This document shows, piece by piece, positions 7,771-16,745 of a stretch of 64,000 bases of DNA; within the stretch, counting starts at the first letter, position 1, and the number at the start of each line of letters is the position of its first letter. The notes under the pieces were generated by a model. It was not told the DNA's origin. It made no database searches and saw only the letters and a program-made list of their open reading frames with translations. Position numbers and translations under genes: made by a program. This DNA is from Limosilactobacillus fermentum (lineage in GTDB: Bacteria; Bacillota; Bacilli; Lactobacillales; Lactobacillaceae). Location: contig NZ_CP040910.1 of assembly GCF_013394085.1 (NCBI RefSeq), positions 859,317-923,316 on the forward strand. Direction: 5' to 3'.

Positions 7771-8535
7771 TTATTGCCAAGAGGCGAGCTGCTGATCGGT
7801 GACGGCGTCGAGGTTGTTTAACAGTCCCGGGTACCAGTTGCCCGGTCGCTGGTCTTCGACGGCTTGGCCGCAGAGGGTGAAGGTGGTCACGGCGTCAACG
7901 GCCGCGTCAAAGGCGTCGTCGTTAGTGGCCAAGAAGGCGCCGATCAAACTCGAAAGCATGTCGCCGGTCCCAACGTGGGTCTTAAAGGCCGGGGAACCGT
8001 ACGGCAAGCGGGCCAGGCGGGTGCCGTCAGTGACGATGTCGACTTCGCCGGATAAGACGATCACCGAGCCGAGCTTTTTGGCCGCCAGCCGGGCCACCTT
8101 CTCGAGGTCGGCGTTGCCCTCGCCGGCGTCAATCCCGTGGCTTTGCCATTCGACCCCGGCTAAGGTGGCGATTTCACCGGCGTTGCCGCGGATGACGGTG
8201 AAGTGGTACTGGTGGAGCAGTTCGGTGACCACCCGGAGCCGGTACATGGTGGCGCCGCAAGCGACCGGGTCCAAGACGGTCGGCTTGTGGTACTTCTTGG
8301 CCGCTTCCATTACCGCCTCCATTTCGCCGCGCTGGTGGGGGTTGAGCGTTCCCAGGTTGATGGCGGCGGCTTGGGCGATGTTGACCATGTCGTCGGCTTC
8401 CTCCGGCGTTTGCGACATCATCGGCGAGGCGCCCAGGGCGTTGAGACCGTTGGCGACGTCGGCGGGGGTAACGTTATTGGCGACGGTCAAGACGATCGGG
8501 TTGGTTCCCTTGATGGTTGCGATTGCGTTTTGCAT
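7771..8535 (-). CDS. thiM: Hydroxyethylthiazole kinase
   Basis: 254 aa salvage enzyme that phosphorylates 4-methyl-5-hydroxyethylthiazole. Family motifs: [53 protein letters not shown] and [17 protein letters not shown] near the active site. First gene behind the TPP riboswitch; a palindromic repeat lies between the riboswitch terminator and this start. AAGGAGAAAAGC precedes the ATG. Length is normal for the family. Confidence 0.95.
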   Translation of the reverse strand: MQNAIATIKGTNPIVLTVANNVTPADVANGLNALGASPMMSQTPEEADDMVNIAQAAAINLGTLNPHQRGEMEAVMEAAKKYHKPTVLDPVACGATMYRLRVVTELLHQYHFTVIRGNAGEIATLAGVEWQSHGIDAGEGNADLEKVARLAAKKLGSVIVLSGEVDIVTDGTRLARLPYGSPAFKTHVGTGDMLSSLIGAFLATNDDAFDAAVDAVTTFTLCGQAVEDQRPGNWYPGLLNNLDAVTDQQLASWQ

Positions 8536-8558
8536 GCTTTTCTCCTTAATTTAAGTGA

Positions 8559-8669
8559 GTGGTCACCAACCAATTTAGCAGGCCGTATGACTAAGCTAGG
8601 GAAAATGGTTAGCGCCTTGGCGGTGTTCTTTGCCCGTACTTAGACACTAGGCCTGCGGTTGGTGAGCAC
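8559..8669. repeat. Intergenic palindromic repeat, copy D (between TPP riboswitch and thiM)
   Basis: Arms GTGGTCACCAACC (8559-8571) and GGTTGGTGAGCAC (8657-8669), with core GCAGGCCGTATGACTAAG and CTTAGACACTAGGCCTGC. It lies within the transcribed 5' leader of thiM, downstream of the riboswitch terminator. Confidence 0.9.
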
Positions 8670-8681
8670 GTTAGCGACAAA

Positions 8682-8713
8682 AGAAAAGGCCACCGGGGGG
8701 AATCCCGGTGGCC
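8682..8713 (-). terminator. Riboswitch-controlled terminator upstream of thiM
   Basis: On the minus strand GGCCACCGGG pairs with CCCGGTGGCC (8704-8713 with 8688-8697), followed by CTTTTCTTTTG. It lies about 14 nt past the TPP aptamer, as expected for TPP-dependent termination. Confidence 0.9.
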
Positions 8714-8726
8714 CATTTCGCCGACC

Positions 8727-8812
8727 GTTGCTTCCCTCCGCGAGTCCAAACTCCCAGGTTCAAAGGGTCCGCCAATTGGCGTCTCAGTCGGTGGTCCGAC
8801 ACCCCTAGCAAC
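8727..8812 (-). promoter_or_regulatory. TPP (thiamine pyrophosphate) riboswitch aptamer
   Basis: Minus strand: GTTGCTAGGGGTGT, then CTGAGA, ACCCTTTGAACCTG and GAGGGAAGCAAC. These are the conserved THI-element segments in order, and the first and last close the P1 stem (8807-8812 with 8727-8732). It controls thiM-thiD-thiE through the terminator at 8682-8713. Confidence 0.97.
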
Positions 8813-8824
8813 TATTACCCCTCC

Positions 8825-8830
8825 ATTATA
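8825..8830 (-). promoter_or_regulatory. -10 box of the thi operon promoter
   Basis: TATAAT on the minus strand 13 nt before the aptamer begins. The -35 region is poor. Confidence 0.65.
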
Positions 8831-8980
8831 GCGGGGATCAGTCAGAAAACATAGTGCATTCTTAACTTTGAACTAAGCTATAATTATTTATGGTCAAAGC
8901 ATGCGCTGCACCCTTATAATATTGCTGAAAATTGAAAGTGGAGTTGATAAAATGCACAAGCGATTGATGACGAAACCGGG

Positions 8981-10948
8981 GTGGGACCGGTGACCGGGGC
9001 CCGGCGAGTGAGCCGCGGGCTGGCCTGGATCCTGGTTGCCTGCCTGGTGGGGGGCCTGGTGTCTAACTTTACCTTCTCGCAAAACTGGGTCACCTCCCTA
9101 ATCTTGGTGCCGCTAACCCTACTGGGCTGGTGGGGCCTGCCTAAGCTAGCCCCCGTAATTGACCGGGTGACCAACCGCCAAGTCACCCTGCTCGTTGGGG
9201 TCGGCATGGCGGTAATGGTGCTCTTGCAGATGGCGGTCTTAAAGTGGTTGCCAGTGACGGTTTACCACGACCCGCTCCGGGTCCTCGACCAGGCGACCCG
9301 GATGGCGGTCGGCCACACCAGCTGGAAGATTACCTACTTCTGGCGCTACCCGCAAAATGTGCCGATCGCCTACCTCCTGTCGCGCTGGCTCAAGCTGACG
9401 ATGGAAATGGGGATGGGCGTCAACCGCGGCGTCCACCTCTTGTCGATGCTGATGCTGGACGGGATGGTCCTGCTCGGCATCGACACCGCCTGGCGGGTCA
9501 GCAAGAAAAAGCACCTCGTCTTGGGCATCTTAGCCTTCGGGGTCCTGACCCCCTTTGCCTACACCTACTACCTGCAGGTCTTTTACACCGACCTGCCGGT
9601 GATGTTCGTCCTCTTGTATTTGTTGCGGACGCTGGTCTTGTGGCGGCGCCGTAATTGGTGGCAAAAGAGCCTTAGTGGGGCCCTCTTGGTGCTCCTGGCC
9701 ATGCTGGGTCAGTTAACCAAGGCCAACATGATCGTGATTATCCCGGCGATGCTGTTGACAGCCCTGATTTTATGGGGGCGCCACCGCTTTAAACAAAGCC
9801 AACTACTAGTGCCAATGCTCTTAATTACGCTCGGCGTCGCCCTGTCCTTTCCGCTCTCCAGCACCCTGGACAAGGCGGTCCACTTCACCCGCCAGACCGA
9901 CTACGAGTTCCCGCTGACCCAGTGGGTGGCGATGGGGCTTAACGAGAAGAGCAACGGGGTCTACAACACCAAGGACGCCGTGGCCAACGTTAAGCTCAAG
10001 ACCAAGGCGGCCCGCAACGCCCACAACCTCCAGGTGATTAAACAGCGTCTGGCCAAGCAAAACGTCGGTTTAATCAAGCTCTGGCTAGCCAAGCTGATGG
10101 TGCTAACCAACGCCGGCAACATCTTCCACTGGTATAACGGCGGGATGCAAGAGGCACCGCGGAGCTACCTCAAGGCCGCCCCGGTCTTCACCGGGCTCGT
10201 GGCAATTTCCTACCAACTGGCGACCTGCCTGTTGTTTGGCTTCGTGATTAAGCGGCTCTTGGCGACCAAGATGACCCTGGCCTCGGCCAACGGACAAGTT
10301 GCCCTGCTGGTGATCCTAACGGCGCTGGGCTATTTGGCCTTCCACGTCTTGCTGTGGGAAGTCGAAGAGCGCTACGGCGAGGTGCTGGTGCCGCTGAGCT
10401 GGCTGTTGGTGACCCTCCTGCCGGCCGCTGACGACCAACCGATCACGCCTAAGCAAGTCGGGTCCGTCTTTGCCCTCGGTACGGTGGCGGTCCTGGTCGG
10501 GGCGATGACCAACCTCGGCGTTAACTCCAGCGGCCAAACCGTTACGGTGGCCGCCCAACGCTCCCAGCTATCGACCCAGTACGGGGCCAAGCCGGTTGAC
10601 CTGGCGCCGGGCAAGCAAATCAGCCAGGTCGTCAAGATCAACGGGGCAGCCAGTGACGTCTCCGTGCAGATCCACGCCAAGTCACACGTTACGGTGACCC
10701 TGGTAGAACTAAAAACTGGTGACGAATACGTCTTCAAGCGCCACGCCGACGAGTACGATTACCAAGGGAACGTGCCAGCCGGTACCTACCAGTTCGTGAT
10801 CAAGAACCAAACCGCCGTGGGCCAAGACGTTGACATCGCCCACGTCCCGTACTACCGGATGGCGCCGTACCCGATGGACGACCAGGGAACGGTCCACTGG
10901 GACACGTCATTGATCTACTGGTTCCGTGACGTTCGCTCCGCCAATTAA
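8981..10948 (+). CDS. Large GT-C-type membrane glycosyltransferase-like protein
   Basis: 655 aa with about a dozen membrane helices and a C-terminal extracytoplasmic domain (from about residue 515). The first outer loop contains YHDPLRVLDQA, an acidic pattern like that of GT-C fold transferases using polyprenyl-linked sugars, followed by FYTDLPVMFVLLYLL. It resembles lactobacillar membrane proteins of the TIGR03766 type; no substrate is known. The start is odd: GTG 8981 is the only usable codon in frame, whereas the apparent ribosome site (GTGGAG) and ATG at 8952 lie in another frame that stops at 8991-8993. Either initiation is at GTG or a frameshift occurred near 8960-8990. A related C-terminal fragment lies at 19966-20628. 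Confidence 0.65.
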   Translation: MGPVTGARRVSRGLAWILVACLVGGLVSNFTFSQNWVTSLILVPLTLLGWWGLPKLAPVIDRVTNRQVTLLVGVGMAVMVLLQMAVLKWLPVTVYHDPLRVLDQATRMAVGHTSWKITYFWRYPQNVPIAYLLSRWLKLTMEMGMGVNRGVHLLSMLMLDGMVLLGIDTAWRVSKKKHLVLGILAFGVLTPFAYTYYLQVFYTDLPVMFVLLYLLRTLVLWRRRNWWQKSLSGALLVLLAMLGQLTKANMIVIIPAMLLTALILWGRHRFKQSQLLVPMLLITLGVALSFPLSSTLDKAVHFTRQTDYEFPLTQWVAMGLNEKSNGVYNTKDAVANVKLKTKAARNAHNLQVIKQRLAKQNVGLIKLWLAKLMVLTNAGNIFHWYNGGMQEAPRSYLKAAPVFTGLVAISYQLATCLLFGFVIKRLLATKMTLASANGQVALLVILTALGYLAFHVLLWEVEERYGEVLVPLSWLLVTLLPAADDQPITPKQVGSVFALGTVAVLVGAMTNLGVNSSGQTVTVAAQRSQLSTQYGAKPVDLAPGKQISQVVKINGAASDVSVQIHAKSHVTVTLVELKTGDEYVFKRHADEYDYQGNVPAGTYQFVIKNQTAVGQDVDIAHVPYYRMAPYPMDDQGTVHWDTSLIYWFRDVRSAN

Positions 10949-10959
10949 ATAGAATTAGA

Positions 10960-10998
10960 AAACCCCAGCCGTTCGGGAAACCGAGGGCTGGGGTTTTT
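10960..10998 (+). terminator. Terminator after the GT-C-like gene
   Basis: AAACCCCAGCC (10960-10970) pairs with GGCTGGGGTTT (10986-10996), followed by TTTGGG. Confidence 0.85.
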
Positions 10999-11173
10999 GG
11001 GTGGGAAGAGGAGAAAATTTGGAATTAGGAGGGATTTTTGGGCGGGCGACAGAATATGTCCGAGGGGTGGGATACTATGGAGTTAGTCGGCAAACGCAAA
11101 AAGAGGTCGCGAAATAGTCGCTGATCCTTCGTTCAAATTTATCAAAATAACTACTGAAAGCGATTGCGTTTGC

Positions 11174-11179
11174 TATAAT
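11174..11179 (+). promoter_or_regulatory. -10 box upstream of cas9
   Basis: TATAAT at 11174-11179, 39 nt before the chosen cas9 start. The -35 region is poorly conserved. The gap 10999-11173 shows no other recognisable feature. Confidence 0.6.
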
Positions 11180-11212
11180 CTATCTTGACTACGATATTAA
11201 GGAGTGGATTAC

Positions 11213-14200
11213 GTGAAAGAGTATCACATTGGCTTGGACATTGGGACAAGCTCAATTGGCTGGGCGGTAACGGATAGCCAATTTAAACTGATGCGTATCA
11301 AGGGGAAGACGGCAATCGGGGTGCGGTTGTTTGAAGAAGGGAAGACGGCTGCAGAACGTCGAACCTTCCGGACAACGCGGCGGCGGTTGAAGCGGCGAAA
11401 ATGGCGCTTGCACTACTTAGATAAAATTTTTGCCCCGCACTTACAAGAAGTGGATGAAAATTTCTTACGCCGTCTGAAGCAATCAAATATCCACCCGGAA
11501 GATCCAGCGAAGAATCAAGCCTTCATTGGTAAGCTCTTATTTCCGGATCTACTGAAGAAGAATGAGCGTGGTTACCCAACACTGATTAAGATGCGCGATG
11601 AATTGCCAGTTGAGCAACGCGCCCACTACCCAGTAACGAACATCTACAAGTTACGGGAGGCCATGATTAACGAAGATCGCCAATTCGATCTGCGGGAAGT
11701 TTACCTGGCCGTTCACCACATCGTGAAGTACCGGGGTCACTTCTTAAATAACGCTAGCGTTGATAAGTTCAAAGTGGGGAGAATCGATTTTGACAAATCC
11801 TTTAACGTTTTGAACGAAGCCTACGAGGAGCTTCAAAACGGCGAAGGTTCATTCACGATTGAGCCTAGCAAGGTTGAAAAAATTGGACAACTGTTGCTAG
11901 ATACGAAGATGCGTAAGTTGGACCGCCAAAAAGCGGTTGCCAAATTGTTAGAGGTGAAGGTCGCTGACAAAGAGGAGACCAAGCGCAACAAGCAAATTGC
12001 AACGGCGATGAGTAAGTTAGTTCTTGGCTACAAGGCGGACTTTGCAACGGTAGCGATGGCGAATGGCAACGAATGGAAGATCGATTTAAGTTCTGAAACC
12101 AGTGAGGACGAGATTGAAAAATTCCGGGAAGAATTGAGTGATGCTCAAAATGATATCTTAACGGAAATCACTAGCCTGTTCTCGCAGATCATGCTGAATG
12201 CAATCGTGCCAAATGGGATGTCGATTTCTGAATCGATGATGGATCGTTATTGGACGCACGAACGTCAATTAGCGGAAGTTAAGGAATACTTGGCGACCCA
12301 ACCAGCTAGCGCGCGGAAAGAGTTTGACCAAGTGTATAACAAATACATTGGGCAAGTGCCAAAGGAAAAGGGCTTTGACCTTGAAAAGGGACTCAAGAAG
12401 ATTTTATCCAAAAAGGAAAATTGGAAAGAAATCGATGAGTTACTCAAGGCAGGTGATTTCTTACCAAAGCAACGGACATCAGCCAATGGGGTCATCCCAC
12501 ACCAAATGCACCAACAAGAATTGGACCGGATTATTGAAAAGCAAGCTAAGTACTACCCGTGGCTAGCAACGGAAAACCCAGCCACTGGTGAACGTGATCG
12601 TCACCAAGCGAAGTATGAACTTGATCAGCTAGTTTCCTTCCGGATTCCTTACTATGTTGGACCGCTAGTAACGCCTGAGGTTCAAAAGGCGACATCTGGC
12701 GCTAAGTTTGCTTGGGCAAAGCGGAAAGAAGATGGGGAGATTACCCCTTGGAACCTGTGGGATAAGATTGACCGTGCTGAATCAGCTGAAGCCTTTATCA
12801 AGCGGATGACGGTTAAGGATACGTATCTATTAAACGAGGATGTCCTGCCTGCTAACAGCTTGCTATACCAAAAGTACAACGTCTTAAACGAACTAAACAA
12901 CGTTCGAGTGAATGGACGCCGCCTATCAGTCGGAATTAAACAAGATATTTACACTGAGCTCTTCAAGAAGAAAAAGACGGTGAAGGCAGGTGACGTGGCC
13001 AGCCTAGTGATGGCGAAGACACGAGGAGTTAACAAGCCAAGTGTTGAAGGTTTATCCGATCCGAAGAAGTTCAATTCAAATTTGGCAACCTACCTTGATC
13101 TAAAGTCAATTATGGGTGACAAGGTTGATGATAACCGTTATCAAATGGATCTCGAAAACATTATCGAGTGGCGTTCCGTCTTTGAAGATGGGGAAATTTT
13201 TGCGGACAAGTTAACTGAAGTGGAATGGCTGACGGATGAGCAACGTTCTGCCCTTGTTAAGAAACGGTATAAGGGCTGGGGACGTTTATCCAAGAAGCTA
13301 CTGACGGGAATCGTTGACGAGAACGGCCAACGGATCATTGATCTGATGTGGAATACTGATCAAAACTTCATGCAGATTGTCAACCAGCCTGTCTTTAAAG
13401 AACAGATTGACCAACTGAACCAAAAGGCCATCACCAATGATGGGATGACTTTGCGGGAGCGGGTCGAGAGCGTTCTGGATGACGCCTATACTTCACCGCA
13501 GAACAAGAAGGCCATCTGGCAAGTTGTTCGGGTGGTGGAAGATATTGTTAAAGCGGTCGGGAATGCACCAAAGTCGATTTCAATTGAATTTGCCCGTAAT
13601 GAAGGCAACAAGGGAGAAATAACCCGGAGCCGGCGTACTCAATTGCAGAAATTATTTGAAGATCAGGCCCATGAATTAGTTAAGGATACGAGCTTGACTG
13701 AGGAATTGGAGAAGGCACCGGATCTTTCCGATCGTTATTACTTCTACTTCACCCAAGGTGGTAAGGATATGTACACCGGTGATCCAATCAACTTCGATGA
13801 AATTTCTACCAAGTATGATATTGACCACATTTTGCCACAATCCTTCGTGAAGGATGATTCCTTAGATAATCGGGTGTTAGTAAGTCGGGCGGAGAATAAT
13901 AAGAAGTCTGACCGGGTGCCAGCTAAGCTTTACGCAGCCAAGATGAAACCATACTGGAACCAACTTTTGAAGCAGGGATTGATCACGCAACGGAAGTTTG
14001 AAAACCTAACGATGGACGTTGATCAAAATATTAAGTATCGGTCACTTGGATTCGTGAAGCGCCAATTAGTTGAAACACGCCAAGTTATCAAGTTGACGGC
14101 TAACATCTTGGGTAGTATGTACCAAGAAGCCGGGACGGACATCATTGAGACTCGGGCTGGTTTAACTAAGCAATTACGCGAGGAATTCGATTTACCAAAG

Positions 14201-15349
14201 GTTCGTGAAGTAAACGACTATCACCACGCAGTTGATGCTTACCTGACAACGTTTGCTGGGCAATATTTGAACCGCCGTTATCCGAAATTACGCTCCTTCT
14301 TCGTATACGGTGAGTACATGAAGTTCAAGCATGGGTCAGATCTGAAGCTACGTAACTTTAACTTCTTCCATGAATTGATGGAAGGCGACAAGAGCCAAGG
14401 TAAGGTTGTCGATCAACAAACTGGTGAGCTGATTACGACAAGGGATGAAGTAGCCAAGAGCTTTGATCGATTATTGAACATGAAGTATATGCTGGTATCG
14501 AAGGAAGTTCACGACCGGAGTGACCAACTGTATGGAGCAACGATTGTAACAGCAAAGGAATCTGGTAAGCTCACTTCACCAATTGAGATCAAGAAAAATC
14601 GACCTGTTGATTTGTATGGTGCTTATACGAATGGAACGTCAGCTTTCATGACGATCATTAAGTTTACTGGAAACAAACCTAAGTATAAGGTGATTGGGGT
14701 TCCAACAACATCGGCGGTCGGTTTAAAACGAGTTGGGAAACCGGGCAGTGAATCATATAACCAAGAATTACATCGAATCATTAAATCTAATCCGAAGGTA
14801 AAGAAAGATTTTGAGATTGTAGTTCCACATGTTTCGTATAGTCAGTTGATAGTTGATGGTGACTGCAAATTTACCCTAGCTAGTGATACTTATCAGCATC
14901 CGGCAACTCAGCTAGTTCTTTCTAAAGAATCGATGGAAATAATTGCAGATGATTTTAAATTTGTGAAAGAAAATCCGGCAACTGCGGATGAACAACTTGT
15001 TAGGGTTTTTGATGAAATTGTTAATCAAATGAACCATTACTTTACTATCTTTGACCAACGTAGTAATCGTCAAAAGGTAACGAAGGCTCGAGATAAGTTT
15101 GTATCGTTACCAACGGAATCAGAGTATGAGGGTGCTAAGAAAACGCAAGTAGGGAAGACAGAAGTCATTACGAACTTACTGATGGGTCTACATGCCAATG
15201 CTGCACAAGGTGATTTGAAAGTATTAGGATTATCAACCTTTGGGTTTTTCCAGAGTTCAGGTGGACTGAATTTAAGTGAAGATGCAATGATCGTATACCA
15301 GTCACCAACCGGTTTGTTTGAACGTCGCATTTGTTTGAAAGACATTTAA
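11213..15349 (+). CDS. cas9: Cas9 endonuclease, type II-A
   Basis: 1378 aa RNA-guided DNA endonuclease. RuvC-I (IGLDIGTSSIGWAV, D9), arginine-rich bridge helix at about 50-70 (RTTRRRLKRRKWR), RuvC-II (SIEFARNE, E792), HNH (YDIDHILPQSF, D871-H872), RuvC-III (YHHAVDAYL, H1005 and D1008), and a PAM-interacting C-terminus with SPTGLFE. All catalytic residues are present, so it should be active. GTG 11213 lies 8 nt behind AAGGAG; the GTG at 11204 overlaps that site. The last 700-750 bp look more AT-rich than the rest. tracrRNA, cas1, cas2, csn2 and the array follow. PAM not predictable here. Confidence 0.98.
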   Translation: MKEYHIGLDIGTSSIGWAVTDSQFKLMRIKGKTAIGVRLFEEGKTAAERRTFRTTRRRLKRRKWRLHYLDKIFAPHLQEVDENFLRRLKQSNIHPEDPAKNQAFIGKLLFPDLLKKNERGYPTLIKMRDELPVEQRAHYPVTNIYKLREAMINEDRQFDLREVYLAVHHIVKYRGHFLNNASVDKFKVGRIDFDKSFNVLNEAYEELQNGEGSFTIEPSKVEKIGQLLLDTKMRKLDRQKAVAKLLEVKVADKEETKRNKQIATAMSKLVLGYKADFATVAMANGNEWKIDLSSETSEDEIEKFREELSDAQNDILTEITSLFSQIMLNAIVPNGMSISESMMDRYWTHERQLAEVKEYLATQPASARKEFDQVYNKYIGQVPKEKGFDLEKGLKKILSKKENWKEIDELLKAGDFLPKQRTSANGVIPHQMHQQELDRIIEKQAKYYPWLATENPATGERDRHQAKYELDQLVSFRIPYYVGPLVTPEVQKATSGAKFAWAKRKEDGEITPWNLWDKIDRAESAEAFIKRMTVKDTYLLNEDVLPANSLLYQKYNVLNELNNVRVNGRRLSVGIKQDIYTELFKKKKTVKAGDVASLVMAKTRGVNKPSVEGLSDPKKFNSNLATYLDLKSIMGDKVDDNRYQMDLENIIEWRSVFEDGEIFADKLTEVEWLTDEQRSALVKKRYKGWGRLSKKLLTGIVDENGQRIIDLMWNTDQNFMQIVNQPVFKEQIDQLNQKAITNDGMTLRERVESVLDDAYTSPQNKKAIWQVVRVVEDIVKAVGNAPKSISIEFARNEGNKGEITRSRRTQLQKLFEDQAHELVKDTSLTEELEKAPDLSDRYYFYFTQGGKDMYTGDPINFDEISTKYDIDHILPQSFVKDDSLDNRVLVSRAENNKKSDRVPAKLYAAKMKPYWNQLLKQGLITQRKFENLTMDVDQNIKYRSLGFVKRQLVETRQVIKLTANILGSMYQEAGTDIIETRAGLTKQLREEFDLPKVREVNDYHHAVDAYLTTFAGQYLNRRYPKLRSFFVYGEYMKFKHGSDLKLRNFNFFHELMEGDKSQGKVVDQQTGELITTRDEVAKSFDRLLNMKYMLVSKEVHDRSDQLYGATIVTAKESGKLTSPIEIKKNRPVDLYGAYTNGTSAFMTIIKFTGNKPKYKVIGVPTTSAVGLKRVGKPGSESYNQELHRIIKSNPKVKKDFEIVVPHVSYSQLIVDGDCKFTLASDTYQHPATQLVLSKESMEIIADDFKFVKENPATADEQLVRVFDEIVNQMNHYFTIFDQRSNRQKVTKARDKFVSLPTESEYEGAKKTQVGKTEVITNLLMGLHANAAQGDLKVLGLSTFGFFQSSGGLNLSEDAMIVYQSPTGLFERRICLKDI

Positions 15350-15357
15350 GAGTAAAG

Positions 15358-15506
15358 TAAAAAGGAGCCGATTAAATCGACTCCTTTTTATTATATGTAT
15401 GGCCAGAATAACATGGCTCAAAAGTAATAACTCGTGGAAAACCACTCGTTTGATCTTGACTATGAGTGTTAGATCAGTAGTCTCGAATGTCGGGAGCTAC
15501 CCGACA
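15358..15506 (-). ncRNA. tracrRNA, divergent to the cas genes
   Basis: Plus-strand 15452-15490 (CTTGAC-TATGAGTGTTAGATCAGTAG) closely matches the CRISPR repeat, so the minus-strand transcript carries an anti-repeat able to pair with crRNA. Minus order: short 5' hairpin TGTCGGG-TAGCT-CCCGACA, anti-repeat, a nexus-like hairpin (CGAGTGG/CCACGAG type), further AT-rich sequence and a T-tailed terminator. A consensus promoter lies just upstream. Estimated length is about 148 nt; the exact ends are inferred. Confidence 0.88.
15359..15389. terminator. Bidirectional terminator of cas9 and of the tracrRNA
   Basis: AAAAAGGAGCCGATT and AATCGACTCCTTTTT form a near-perfect stem with T-runs on both strands. 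It ends cas9 on the plus strand and the tracrRNA on the minus strand. Confidence 0.88.
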
Positions 15507-15512
15507 AGTTAT

Positions 15513-15541
15513 ATTATATGGAATTCGGTTGAATTTGACAA
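15513..15541 (-). promoter_or_regulatory. tracrRNA promoter
   Basis: Minus strand TTGTCA (15536-15541), a 17-nt spacer and TATAAT (15513-15518). The -35 element overlaps the start of the cas1 ribosome site on the other strand. Confidence 0.85.
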
Positions 15542-15556
15542 GGAGGAATTTTAAAA

Positions 15557-16462
15557 ATGGGATGGCGTTCAATAATCATTGGTCAACATGCAAAGATTAC
15601 CCACTCTGCTCATATGATGGTTGTGCAGACTAAAGATGGGATTAATGAAATTCCGATGGATGACATTGCAAAAGTACTAGTTGAAACAACTCAGGCGATG
15701 ATCTCTTCAGATTTCATGAGTGCATGCCTACAACGGAACATTAAAGTAATCTTTGTCGATCGAAAGTACCAACCGATTGGGGAGACGGTTGGTTATCAGC
15801 CAGTAGCGAGGGATTATGAATTGTTGGAACGCCAATTCTTATGGCCCTTGGAGCGAAGGGAACAACTTTGGACTAGGATTGCCCACGCCAAAATCGAGAG
15901 CCAAATAAAGGTGGCCCGGCTTAATGGATGCCCGGTTCAAGAACTAGAAAGTGAGTTAGAAGCCATTGAAGTAAATGATATTTCTAACCGTGAGGCTGTG
16001 GTTGCTCGAAAGTATTTCCCATTGCTGTTCGGAAAAGATTTTAGCCGACGACAGGAGAATCAATACAACGCCGCTCTGGATTATGGATATGCGGTTTTAT
16101 TAGCGGAGACAAACCAATCGATTACGGAAAATGGCTATCTGATGGAACTAGGAATCCATCATCAAAATCGAGAAAACAGGTTTAATTTGGGTTCAGATTT
16201 GATGGAACCATTTCGACCAGTGATCGACTACTGGGTTACAGGACAGAAATTTGCGGAATTCAATCGTCAAGTCCGAGTTGGCTTAGTAGATGCAATGCAT
16301 ACGGTGATCAAGTATAACGGGATTGAAATGCTGACTCAAAATGCAGTGAGGCAGTATGTGCGGGAATGTCTTGATTACTTGAGTGGTGAGCGGGATGAAA
16401 TTGAAGTAAAGGTGGAGTTTAAAGATGAGGTACCGAATCATGCGCTTGATGGTCATGTTTGA
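15557..16462 (+). CDS. cas1: Cas1 integrase, type II-A
   Basis: 301 aa, the metal-dependent integrase that inserts new spacers with Cas2. The N-terminal beta domain begins WRSIIIGQHAKITHSAHMMVVQ. The C-terminal helical domain carries the conserved NAALDYGYAVL (acidic ligand region) and the ELGIHHQNRENRFNLGSDLMEPFRP region with catalytic His and Asp. AAGGAGG lies 10 nt before the ATG. Overlaps cas2 by 38 nt. A terminator separates it from cas9, so it probably needs its own promoter or read-through. Confidence 0.97.
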   Translation: MGWRSIIIGQHAKITHSAHMMVVQTKDGINEIPMDDIAKVLVETTQAMISSDFMSACLQRNIKVIFVDRKYQPIGETVGYQPVARDYELLERQFLWPLERREQLWTRIAHAKIESQIKVARLNGCPVQELESELEAIEVNDISNREAVVARKYFPLLFGKDFSRRQENQYNAALDYGYAVLLAETNQSITENGYLMELGIHHQNRENRFNLGSDLMEPFRPVIDYWVTGQKFAEFNRQVRVGLVDAMHTVIKYNGIEMLTQNAVRQYVRECLDYLSGERDEIEVKVEFKDEVPNHALDGHV

Positions 16463-16745
16463 TTTGCCCACGGACACTAGTCAGCAACGAAAGCAGTATC
16501 GTCAGTTCCGCAAGAAGCTATTAAATGAAGGATTTATTATGATCCAGTACTCTGTTTACGTTCGTGTATGTACGACAAGGAGTGCGGCTGAGTTTTTGGA
16601 GAGAAGGCTTAAGGATTATTTACCAGACCAAGGAGTCATCCAATCGTTAATGTTAACGGAAAAGCAATACAGTGACATGCATTTCTTGCTTGGTGATGAG
16701 GTTAAAGAAGTTAGAAATTCATCAAAGAGGACGATTGTACTATGA
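16425..16745 (+). CDS. cas2: Cas2, type II-A
   Basis: 106 aa ferredoxin-like partner of Cas1 in spacer integration. The beta1 strand RLMVMFDLPTDT with its conserved Asp is near the N-terminus, followed by RKQYRQFRKKLLNEGFIMIQYSVYVR. ATG 16425 lies inside the cas1 3' end, with GGTGGAG upstream; ATG 16440 is an alternative. Its last 4 nt overlap the csn2 start (ATGA). Confidence 0.96.
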   Translation: MRYRIMRLMVMFDLPTDTSQQRKQYRQFRKKLLNEGFIMIQYSVYVRVCTTRSAAEFLERRLKDYLPDQGVIQSLMLTEKQYSDMHFLLGDEVKEVRNSSKRTIVL

